Both the position numbers and the translations under genes were made by a program. Positions 54,671 to 64,000 of a stretch of 64,000 nt of DNA are shown here, piece by piece; position 1 is the first letter of the stretch; the number at the start of each line of letters is the position of its first letter. The DNA comes from Zygnema cylindricum. Lineage: Eukaryota > Streptophyta > Zygnematophyceae > Zygnematales > Zygnemataceae. The notes under the pieces were generated by a model. That model saw only the letters and a list, made by a program, of their open reading frames with translations, ran no database searches and was not told the DNA's origin. Location of the stretch: the NCBI GenBank assembly GCA_037447655.1, contig JBBHKE010000173.1:9128-73127 (forward strand), read 5' to 3'.

Positions 54671-54867
54671 AAAAAATTCCTCATCGCTATTAGACTTTAA
54701 TAACTCTACTTCAAGTGCGTTATTTTTATCCAAAATCATAAGTTTGTATTAGTAACACCATTCAAGCTGTTCATAATGAGCCCCGTGGCAAAAAATAATT
54801 TAGTGTAGCTAATACTAAATCGGCTTTAACAATAATAATTCACTAATTCTAATAGCGGTGTAAGGTG
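54671..54867. mobile_element. MITE, family M2
   Basis: 197 bp. Degenerate left end (CCTCATCGCTATTAGAC) after TA, right end complement of CTAATAGCGGTGTAAGGTG followed by TA. The core includes CAAAATCATAAGTTTGTATT and GAGCCCCGTGGCAAAA. Confidence 0.65.
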
Positions 54868-55413
54868 TAGCTCGTTGACTCACCAAGGATGAGGAGAATT
54901 GAATACTAGTCATCAATCAATGATTATAAATTGTTTTTTGGTGTGCACCATAGATGAAGCAGAAGGGAACGATTGAAAGATATCAGAAGAGAAACAAGGG
55001 AAAAAGGTAATATTGTATACTTGTATCAATGGGAAAGAAAAAGGATCCAAGTCGAAGGGCATATTTTTGAAAACAAATACCGTTGGCAGAACAAAACGTA
55101 CCACTTTCCACAACCCTTGGAAATTACATGGAAAGACAACAAGGCGCTAATGTAAAGAGGGTTTCACATGTCGAGAAACTTACTTGAGTGTTAAAAGCAC
55201 GGTCGGCTTGCACATGTGAATTTGTACACGCATAGCTATAAAGTGCATTATGGTACAGAGACGCTATATGTTGCTTTTGCTCATATTATATTTCATATTT
55301 TATTGATTGATCATCATCGCAGTGACTATTTTGGTTGCGCGCAGTCACCTACGTCAGCTTGTCATAGATTGTAATTTTTAAGTACACATTCGTACAAGCT
55401 AAGTACCGTTGAG

Positions 55414-56934
55414 TAGTGTTGAGTATCGGGTAAATTCATATCGCGATAATTTCAATATTCGATATATCGAATATCGATCGAGCAGAATCTTCGATATATC
55501 GTACCAAGACCAACATAAATCATATCGTACCAAGACCAACATAAATCATCGCGATATAAATCGCGATACATAGTATTTTTTAAAATTAATATTTAGTAAT
55601 TTTATATAATATGTTATTTTAGCGAAAAAGACATATTGTCTGATACGCCACGTACGACGTGATTTTCGTTCTGTGACTTAGGCCTGTTCTCCACTAGGCG
55701 GTCCCAGCAAATATGCGGATACGTCTATTTCTAGTGTTTACTGGCACGACCTTCCATTATGTCGTGCCATTAAACATCGTTTCTCAATTATGATTGGCAC
55801 CACGTAGGTTAGTTTTCAAATTCTTAAAATCTATAAATATTCTTCAAGTTGAAAATCTGTACGTAATGTTTGTACGGGTGGAGGTAGTTAATGACTCGTA
55901 CGAAAATTTTGCGACCATATTTTAATTTTGAAATTGAAAAACAAAATTTCGGAACGGCATGTCAAAAAGGCGCCGCAAACTTTTAGGGTCAGCGGATGTC
56001 AGAAGGAGCGTGCGAAGATATTTCGGTCGACCTTCATACACCGTGATGGAAGGCGAATGGCGTGTACGACGTGTTCGATTCATGTTGCCTATTCGTGGTG
56101 GATTTTTTTCTAATTTTCACATGTACCAATGGTGCGCGACCAGGGTGAAGAAACTCTCCTCCCGAGGAGTGTCTCTTCACACTGGACGATGTGCGTGATT
56201 GCTTCGCGAATCTGAGAAAGTGAAAAATCCAATGGTCGACATTTACGCCTATAATATTGGAGCCATCTAGTAGACATGTTTAGACATGTTTCGTCTGACA
56301 AAAAGAAAAATGGTACGAATCTGTACGAAATCGTACGGAGTCCAGTAAACAACCCCACTTTTCCTCTAATGGAAGTTCACCCTTAAAGGTGTACGCCACA
56401 AAATGTAACCGACAAAAAAATACCAATTTTGTAATAGTACGAACAACAAAATTTATGTATTACAAGGGCCTCGGTTACATCGCGTAGCGGTTGTAAACAA
56501 GTTTTTACATACGTGTTTTGATTTGACTGGTTCCTTGTAAGTTGACGATCAAATCTCTAAAATAGTCAAAAATTTGAAAACTGACCATTTTCGCATGGAA
56601 ACCCGCACTTGCGTATTATGTACGTGTACTTCACAAGTGTACTGCGTCAATGTACCTCAAATATCACCTTCACTCTGCAGACTTTAAAACTGTATTTCTT
56701 TTCGGCAAAGATTTTAAGGTCACTTTATCCGAAGGCACGTGACTTTGGTGACCTATCACTTTTTTTCATTTTTTTTATGCTTCGATATATTGGCGATACG
56801 ATATATTGGCGATATATCGACAATATATCGCGATATTTTCATTTTCGATATATCGAAGCGAAATATCGATTATCGGGTACCATAAATTCGATATATATCG
56901 AATATCGGCAAATGTTCCTCGGTACCCAACACTA
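55414..56934. mobile_element. hAT-like non-autonomous element, with a nested Harbinger-like insertion
   Basis: Ends TAGTGTTGAGTATCGGG and the complement of CGGTACCCAACACTA, flanked by an 8 bp near-perfect duplication CCGTTGAG (55406-55413) / CCCTTGAG (56935-56942). An 8 bp target duplication with such TIRs fits the hAT superfamily. The right arm of the host fold-back element shows one CCGTTGAG, the empty state. Subterminal regions are full of ATCGCGAT and CGATATATCG palindromic words. No transposase. Confidence 0.7.
55681..56382. mobile_element. PIF/Harbinger-like element nested in the hAT-like element
   Basis: 702 bp between TTA duplications (55678-55680, 56383-56385). Left end GGCCTGTTCTCCACTAGGCG; right end, inverted, GGGTGAACTTCCATTAGAGG, so the TIRs are related but diverged. 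The interior is related, in inverted orientation, to 58844-59567. A 79-codon Arg-rich open frame at 55959-56198 has no recognised domain. Confidence 0.6.
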
Positions 56935-57357
56935 CCCTTGAGTACCGTTAAGTTAAGGTAACAGAACTGCGGCAACCACATGTGCATGAAATTGTTGCGC
57001 GCAGGCGTAACTTGCTCACTATGCGTGAGCTCCCTTTTGGAAGCACAAGTTTATGGGCGCAACAAGTTCATTCACATGTGGTTGCCGCAGTTTTGTTACC
57101 TTAAACATTGGCCGGCCGTGAGAATTGTTGATTTTATTGTGACGGTCGAGGTTCACAAGCGCGGCAAAATTTTAACCGGTTGTTACGATATCTCGCAAGT
57201 CAAAGCTTTTCAAAGGATTGACCGTTCAAATCTGAACTCAACGGTACTTAGATTGTACGAATGTGTACTTAAAGAGTACAATATTTGACAACCTAACGTA
57301 GGTGACTGCGCGCAACCAAAGTAGTTACTGCGATGATGAATTCCCTAATTTTATTTG

Positions 57358-58710
57358 GGAATTGCTAATCGCAGAGACGATTTTTGTTGCGCGCAGGAAG
57401 TTGTCAAAAATGGTACATTTGAAGTACAATTTCGTACAGGCTACGTACCTTAATTTCAGATCTGACGGTCAATCCGTCAAACAACTTTGACTGGCGGAAT
57501 ATTGTACCGGCGGTTAAAAAAGTGTCGCGCTTGCAAACGTCGACCGTCATAAAATAAATTAAATTTCACACGGCTGGCGCAGGTTTACTGTAACCAAACT
57601 GCGGCAGCCACATATAAATAAAATGGTTGCGCGCACATACACCGCCAATCGTTATTAGCGTGTAAGTTTTCTTAGCGTATAAAAATAATTACCATGGTGT
57701 ACGCTAATTAAGAATTTGAAAATTTTGGAAAAAATCATACATTCTAATTGTTTGGTAATTTGGATCTTTGAAAAAAAAAATGTCGGTCGCAAACATGCTT
57801 AAACTAATATAGGTCTCCGTACAAAATCTGGCAAATCGTACACAAATCGTACATTCACACGGTCGAAACGCAGCTGTCGGACGAATATGTGCGAGCGGGA
57901 TTTTTTACGACCTGTTTTTTTTTCCTTTATAGAGCGCACATTCTCATGCGTCCGCAGTTACTAATACTTATTTATTGTACTTTTTAATATAAAAAGGTAC
58001 ATGTATGTACGGTCTGACACTGACCGTACACAACTCTATTTAAGAGAGAACGTACTGAAAATAACCCTAAATAGAATAAAGAAAAAAATAGAACGAACTA
58101 CGCTAATGGAGAATAAAAAAAAAAACCGGGACGGAATTAGTGTACACGACGCTAATAACGATTGGCGGTGTAGTTTACTGCAAAAATGAAATCAACTCGC
58201 GAACCGTTACATTGAACTTGGACACATATTAAAGAACGACGTACAACATGTGTAAACTCGCACGGAACCAAATAAACTTCGTACAAAATAAAAATGCGTA
58301 CCCGACCACCCGCATATAAATATCGATGAAACTAAAATGACACGTCGTCACGTCCACGGTGGACGTGACGACGAGTTGATTTCATTTTTGCGGCTAACGT
58401 GAAGTGATAAACTATCTGCGCGCAACCATTTTATTTATATGTGGCTGCCGCAGTTTGGTTACAGTAAAACTGCGCCGGCCGTGTGATTTTTTGTTTTTTT
58501 TTATGACGGTCGACGTTTGCAAGCGCGACACTTTTTTAACCGCCGGTACAATAATCCGCCAGTCAAAGCTGTTATACGGATTGACCTTCAGATGTGAAGT
58601 TATAGGTACGTAGCTTGTACAAAATTGTACTTCAAATGTACAATATTTGACAACAACAGTACCAGCGCGCAGCAAAAATCGTCTCTGCGATTAGCAATTT
58701 CCTTTTATTT
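57358..58710. mobile_element. Fold-back element 2 (long inverted arms) carrying an M1 MITE
   Basis: 57358-57637 (continuing at 58171-58200) pairs with 58373-58710 in inverted orientation. Shared words include ATTGCTAATCGCAGAGACGA, TGCAAACGTCGACCGTCATA and CTGCGGCAGCCACATATAAA. Arms of about 300 bp with a short centre give a strong potential hairpin. An M1 MITE is inserted in the left arm. Confidence 0.7.
57640..58170. mobile_element. Mariner/Stowaway-like MITE, family M1, long form, inside a fold-back arm
   Basis: 531 bp with TIRs CACCGCCAATCGTTATTAGC, flanked by TA at 57638-57639 and 58171-58172. The opposite arm has one TA in the matching context (GCGCAGA-TA-GTTTA on the complementary strand near 58410), so it supplies the empty site. 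Confidence 0.85.
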
Positions 58711-58843
58711 TATAACATCCCTTTATGGGTAATGAGACATACTGTAGCGTCACGCGTATTAGCAACTTTGAACTGTGGTAAAACTACATTTTATACTGTC
58801 ATGTAGTAAAATAAACGCAGACATAGTCCCATTGAGCAAGTGA

Positions 58844-59567
58844 GGGTGAAGTTCCATTAGACGAAAAGTGGGGTTTGTTACTAGACGCCGTGCGTTTTAG
58901 TACAGCGCCGTACAGAGCCGTACCATATTTTTTTTTTGTCGGACGAAACATCGTTACTGGAAAGTTGTCGGGAAGCTCCAAAGATGTAAGCGTAATTCCT
59001 GATTGTTGGATGTTTCACTTTTTAAGATCCGCGAGGTAATCGAACACATCATCCAGTGGGCCCCAACTCTCCCACTAAACGATTTCCATTCATTACCATT
59101 GGTACACGTAAAAAATAAAAATAATATCTACGTTGTACAAGCGATCACAGGTGTGCACGTCGTACACGCCATGTGCCTCCAGCCACGTTGAATGTCGATA
59201 AGGTGAAAATATCCTCGCACGCTCTGTCTGACATCCAACGACTTTCAAAGTTTGCCGCGACCTTCAAAGTTGTCGCGTCTTTTTGCCATTCTGATTCGAA
59301 ATTTTGATTTCCATTTTCAAAATCAAAATATAGCCAAAAATTTCATGTACGAATCATTAATTACCTCCGGCGGTACAGCAATTTTGTACAGATATTCCGT
59401 TTGTATATTTTTTTCAAGATTTTTAGAATCTAGACTCTAACTTAATGGCGCCAATCACAATTGAGGAAGGTTAGTTACTGGCCCGACACAATGGAGCGGA
59501 CTTCCATTAAATGTTGACAGTAGACATGTCCGTACATTTATTGAGACCGCCTAATGGAACTTCACCC
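58844..59567. mobile_element. PIF/Harbinger-like non-autonomous element
   Basis: 724 bp with TIRs GGGTGAAGTTCCATTAG, mirrored as CTAATGGAACTTCACCC, flanked by TGA on both sides (58841-58843, 59568-59570), a 3 bp TNA-type duplication. The interior is related, inverted, to 55681-56382. No transposase ORF. Confidence 0.7.
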
Positions 59568-59570
59568 TGA

Positions 59571-60853
59571 TACGAAATTCTAACGTAACGAGAAGATTGA
59601 GAATCCGAATCGTATCGAGTTGTATTGATGAAATGCCCGTGCGGAAGAAACGTTGATCACGGCGAACTGAAAATTTTACTATCATCAACGACTCGACGGG
59701 AAAGCATGTCAAAATTGTTGAGGGACGTTTCCCAACATGATTGTTAACTTACATTTTCTGGTCCGTATTTGTAGATTTAAAATATATAATTGAATAATAA
59801 AATAGAATATAGAGTCAAAATATCATTTTTTACCTCAATGGGACTTGGCTTCGCTTCATTTATAGCCAATAAAAAACACAGCGTGTATGCAATTCTCCTA
59901 CATTATTGGGGAAGTGACCACTCGCGTCCCCACTTTTAGCGTAGTATTCGTGTTGTCAGAAATCCCTAGGATTTGTCGTAGGCTATTGTGGTGGCAAAAT
60001 TGTGCTCTCAATTGTCGGTGTCAACAATGTATGCGCAGTGTAGATATTAACATGTGGTAGCACTCTATTATTTAAAGTGTGCAGAATAGGCCGCAGTGCC
60101 ATAAATGCCGTAAATTAGAGTAGAGCCCTTCAGCCACGAACTCATGTAGACTTCCAAAAAACAACAGTTTGGTGCGCACAAGATGAGGGGGAGTATTTTG
60201 TACGATTGCGTAACTTGCCGACTGTCAATTCCAAGGCTGAGAATCAATAACAGGAACACCTGTCAAGAGATCGATTCTATGTGCCTCAATTATGTGGTGA
60301 CCATGTAAGCCTCAGGGATGCTTTCTGAGCGGAACAGGGATGCTTTCTGAGCGGAACACGTCTGCAGTCCGGCAGATCTACACAAAGTTAAGAATTTAGA
60401 ATAAATTCCAGCCATCCATAAAAAAAACTTACACGTGCTTACTGCCACTTGTAAGCATGAACATTTCGCAAATGTGAATGGAATACTCTATCTCCAATAG
60501 GAGGAGAGGCTCGCTTGGTCGCTCGCCTTTTCGAATCTCGCGACGCTCTCCAAGCCACAAGCTGAACCCGAAGAAGGGATCCCGCTTTCGCGAGAACGTA
60601 CATTGTTAAGTTTTAGATTTCTAGGGTTTTGCAATAGACCAAATCGAGCAGCAGTACGGTATGTTGGCGTATCATTTTAGAGCATCCGATGGTTCTTATT
60701 TTTTGAACTTTAATTGCCCATCGACGTGACAATTCCGCCATGGTCTACTAGTACACGTGGCAGGATCAGCATCAGCATCATTTTGGCATCTTTTTAGTTG
60801 CTTCAGAAACCGCTCTCTCTCACAGACTTTCACGTGAAACCTAAGGACTCACA
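59571..60853. other. 5' flank of the RUS-like gene
   Basis: No gene seen. A perfect 22 bp tandem duplication (CAGGGATGCTTTCTGAGCGG plus AA) lies at 60313-60356, and a G-box-like ACACGTGGCA at about 60752, roughly 100 bp before the start codon. Confidence 0.5.
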
Positions 60854-63650
60854 ATGATTATTAATCCTTTGGCTGCTACGTTACATCCTTTTGCTCATTA
60901 CGAAACTGTTAGAACATCCAACGCGCATGTAAATGAATACAGCACTTCTTATGGTTCCTTTACCATCTCTTCTTCTTCTACTGCCTCGACCTCCAGTACG
61001 TCTCTTACTCCTATAACTTCTACTTGTTATCAGTGCCGCGCCGCTAGTAGGCATGGACATTCTCCTCTCTCCCAGTCAGATAAACTGTCAGTCCATAATT
61101 TACGACAAATTTTCAGAGGTTCTGCTTTAAAGTCATTAAATTCAGTAGGACCTCGGAAATTTCTCAATGGCTCCTCAAATCATTCTCTCGAGTTACGATG
61201 TGAAGCTTCGTCTGCGGCACACGAACCCCTTCATACTCACCGGTGAGAAATTATTTTCCATATTTTAGGCTCCATTGCTATTGATAAGGAGAATCAGAGG
61301 AACAGCTACAAGATATTACAGGAGAATTGCAGGAGATTAAAAGAGATTGTAGGGGATTAAAGGAGATCATGGAAGATTATAGGAGATTGAAGGTGATTAA
61401 CGTTTTTCGATTTTTGTTGTTATGCAAATTACAAAGCCATAGCCGCTAATAAAAGTTTCGATTATAATCCGTAGAGAGTGGTGGTGAACCAGCTTAGGAT
61501 TGGAGGCAGTAGGGCAGAAAAAGAAATAAAGCTTTGTCATTAACAGGAAATCTTTTTCTGTCCCTCACTCCCGCACGCTTTGTCTTCTCGAGGGGAGGGA
61601 GGTATGAGGGGCGGTGGAGAATTGGGGAGGGACAGGGGAATAGATTAGGGAGAGAGAATGATTATGTAGCTTACGCTTACTCTGATTCTTGTGAATGGAT
61701 GTTGTGTGTTTCATTTCTAGTAATTGATCTTATGTCTTAATTGGTTGAAGGAAAGACAGAAAAGCCGGCGTACAGGTGAAATTTTATTGAATATCTAAAT
61801 AAAATTGCGATAAAATTAGAGTAGACAAAACTATGCAACTATAGGTAGAATATATCTCAAAACTGACAGTGGCAATGGTAGACTCAATGCCTTTTTTGTC
61901 GCATGCCATCTATGTTCTTAATGTTGATATGGTTGTATTGAATGTGGGTTATAGGTTTGGTGAATCTGTTGTACCTATCCTTACACCATTGAAGCCACAT
62001 GGAGCCGTCACTGTGTTGGAGGAGAATTGCCCTCGTACAGGCAAAAAAAGGTCAGTTCCGAAAGAAACCAGCTCCTACACATCTGTGCAGTGTATATCAG
62101 AGGCATCCAATTGTACCACTCTGGAATTATGAATGTTCGATGGTCTTATAGGTTTCTGAAGGAAGGTGTTCCATTCAGACATTATGCTAGCTTTTCATTA
62201 TGATTACACCAGCTTTTGAATGCTAATTAACATCATATTTAATTTGTTATATTTATTATGCTAGTCTATGAATGCTTTTTATTTAATTTATTTGGAGGTG
62301 CAGGAAGTACTGGCTCAATGATGTTTCAGGCGAGGTCTGTGTGGAGGAAGCCAATAGCAAAGGTGCCATTTTGGAGGGAACCTTATGGTTTAAATCTCTT
62401 CCCAGACGGCTAGGAAATTTTGTTTTGCCGGCTGGGTTTCCTAATGGTGTGACTGAGGATTATCTTCCATACATGTAAGTTCCATAAATTTAGCGAGCAG
62501 AGTTGTATGTTAAATAACACTTAGTAAGGCCAGAATTTTAGTGAATGCCAAGTATTTGCTAAGTTTACTGTGTATTGCTATTGGCGTTATTGTTTTTTCC
62601 GCCACTTAAATCAACTTTTCTCTGTATATGTCCATTTTTATCTGGAAACTGCCAGAGGTACGAATCTTCCTTTTCCACCGCAACCGCCGGATTAGAAAAA
62701 AGTGTAAAGGGCGAACAAAACATTAGTGCTCCATTTCATGAATGGTACCTCTTACCTAATGAGTTCGTCAAATCTATGGATTGATTTTCTGCGCAGGCTT
62801 TGTCAACTTCCTGTCCATATCACAGGCTGGACCTGTTCCACTCTTGTCACGTCCACTCTTCTCACAGCGGTTGGTATTGGAGCTGCCCCGGCTCCAGCTG
62901 CAGCTGCAACTGCAGCCATAAAATGGGTCACTAAAGATGGAATAGGGGCTTTAGGTCGCTTTCTTATTGGAGGACGTTTTGGGAGTATGTTTGACGAGGA
63001 CCCAAAACAATGGCGCATGTACGCTGACCTCATTGGCTCTGTTGGAGGCATGTTTGAACTGGCGACTCCTCTAGCTCCAGGAAGTTTTTTAATACTTGCG
63101 TCACTTGGGAATCTTACCAAAGCAGTTGCAAGAGGGTTGAAAGAACCATCTTGGCGTGTCATTCAAACCCATTTTGCGGATTCAGAGAATGTGGGAGACA
63201 TTGTGGCGAAGGGAGAAGTTTGGCAAGTAGGAGGACAAATTCTCGGACTTGCCTTTGGTGTGGTACTACTGGTAAGAAATCATCAGCAGCTCAGAACTCT
63301 GTCGGCTGTACTTCACATTCATCCGTATTCTACTGCCTTTCATCGAGATACTCTAGTTAACAACCGGATAAGTGATTTGTAGGGATGTTAAACTTAGGAG
63401 AGTGAAGTGGAGGTTTCCGATTTAGTCTGTTGATATTCAAGTTGTTCAAAAGGTTTTTGTACTTGTTTAGTTATGGATATTTAGTTGTTTGTTAGTTTTT
63501 GAAGCTGACATAGCTACATGTGTTTTCTGGTTACAGCGAACACCTGGTATTGCGTCTTCCTATTGGAGTCTTGTGGGTGTGTGGGCAGCTATTCGAGCTT
63601 GCCATTTGTATTTCCGATACCGGTCACTTAAGACATTGCGGCTTCCCACA
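60854..63650 (+). CDS. ROOT UVB SENSITIVE family protein (DUF647), RUS6-like, 3' end outside window
   Basis: Exons 60854..61242, 61955..62050, 62304..62474, 62797..63271 and 63537..63650 join in frame (415 codons so far). The open frame then reaches a donor (ACA|GTAGGT) and continues beyond the window. The RUS domain is clear: FVLPAGFPNGVTEDYLPYM, then ITGWTCSTLVTSTLLTAVG, then KDGIGALGRFLIGGRFGSMF, DPKQWRMYADLIGSVGGMFE, ASLGNLTKAVARGLKEPSWR and DIVAKGEVWQVGGQILGLAF. The DPKQWRMYAD block and following text are closest, from memory, to RUS6. RUS proteins act in plastid-linked UV-B and vitamin B6 related development, with an unknown biochemical role. The first ~100 residues are Ser/Thr-rich and acidic-poor, like a plastid transit peptide. 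Exon 2 (RFGESVVPILTPLKPHGAVT) is less conserved but is the only segment found that matches both phases and splice signals. Confidence 0.88.
61290..61400. repeat. Degenerate AGGAGATTAA repeat in RUS-like intron 1
   Basis: About eight imperfect copies of an AGGAGATTRMAG word in the first intron. Confidence 0.6.
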
Positions 63651-64000
63651 GTAGGTTTCTTCTGTTTACCATTCACACATTTTACTGTTGTGAAAAGACC
63701 CTGGAGTTCTTTGGGAAAGATATCGCCTCTTCAATATGATGATTGCAGTTTTTATTGGTTGAATGGACATGAAGCCCCATGTTGTCGCTATCCATGAAAG
63801 CATGTTGCCTCAAATGTGTTGCTACTACTGAGTGCGGTAATGAAATTGTGAGGCTACTGACAATGTGTAAACCTTAGTTTGTGAGGCGAATATAGTGGGG
63901 TTTACTGGCTTCTACAGGCTGGGATCGAACAGTCGTAATAATTCTAATGTTCTTGATTATAGTTACGTTTATTCTAGTCGCTAAGGTAAATTTTGTTGGA

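Larger units (their letters stand above)
55317..57350. mobile_element. Fold-back element 1 (long inverted arms), interrupted by a hAT-like insertion
   Basis: The left arm at 55317-55413 and 56943-57000 is the inverted counterpart of 57045-57350. Shared words include TGGTTGCGCGCAGTCACCTA, TTAAGTACACATTCGTACAA and CTGCGGCAACCACATGTG. Arm ends are approximate. The left arm has lost about 180 bp relative to the right next to the hAT-like insertion. No transposase ORF seen; the related element at 57358-58710 shares the same arm sequence. Confidence 0.65.

Noticed and set aside
57180-58613. Open frames with similar text (VTVEVHKRGK / MTVDVCKRDT) suggesting a duplicated gene
   Set aside because: They fall in the homologous arms of the two fold-back elements, so the similarity reflects the repeat and not a protein family.
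61547-61601. Possible extra RUS-like exon bounded by AG and GTATGA
   Set aside because: Its exit phase is 0, whereas the following acceptors need phase 2; 61955-62050 fits both phases.

Overview
This is nuclear DNA from a streptophyte (land plant or close algal relative). The genes have GT-AG introns. They include a plant-type O-fucosyltransferase, a mitochondrial-type aconitase split into 21 exons, a plant SCNM1/TITAN-like zinc-finger protein, a plant SGPP-type HAD phosphatase and a ROOT UVB SENSITIVE (RUS) protein. The DNA is AT-rich, with about eight protein genes and one tRNA in 64 kb, separated by transposon debris. I cannot name the species. Repeat content and the gene set do not point clearly to an angiosperm.

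Layout. 1-2.6 kb: 3' end of an O-fucosyltransferase gene (+). 3.1-6.5 kb: MITEs and a 550 bp polypyrimidine block. 6.6 kb: mitochondrial ribosomal protein bL31-like gene (+). 7.7-8.8 kb: two-exon conserved small protein (+). 10.2-19.8 kb: aconitase (-). 20.3-33.9 kb: two head-to-tail copies (A and B) of a 6-7 kb segment, separated by a 10-N assembly gap. Each copy has private transposon insertions for which the other copy shows the empty site. 34.5-36.9 kb: long low-complexity AT-hook ORF (-). 37.8 kb: tRNA-Asp(GTC) (+). 38.2-39.2 kb: intronless SAM methyltransferase (+). 43.0-45.8 kb: SCNM1/TITAN-like (-). 49.4-52.0 kb: SGPP-like HAD phosphatase (-). 55.3-59.6 kb: nested hAT-like, Harbinger-like, mariner-like and fold-back elements. 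60.9 kb to the end: 5' part of a RUS6-like gene (+).

The genes do not form a pathway. They are separate housekeeping loci: cell-wall or protein glycosylation, mitochondrial translation, TCA/glyoxylate cycle, minor-intron splicing, sugar phosphate dephosphorylation and plastid/vitamin-B6-linked RUS function.

The most distinctive signal is structural. In at least four genes the edge of an exon (splice acceptor, splice donor or start codon) is echoed as degenerate direct copies in the adjacent intron or 5' flank, or a minisatellite runs exactly up to the splice donor. The second strong signal is a set of internal filled/empty site comparisons. They give the target-site rules (TA, TTA, 8 bp) of several transposon families, and in one case a probable excision footprint.
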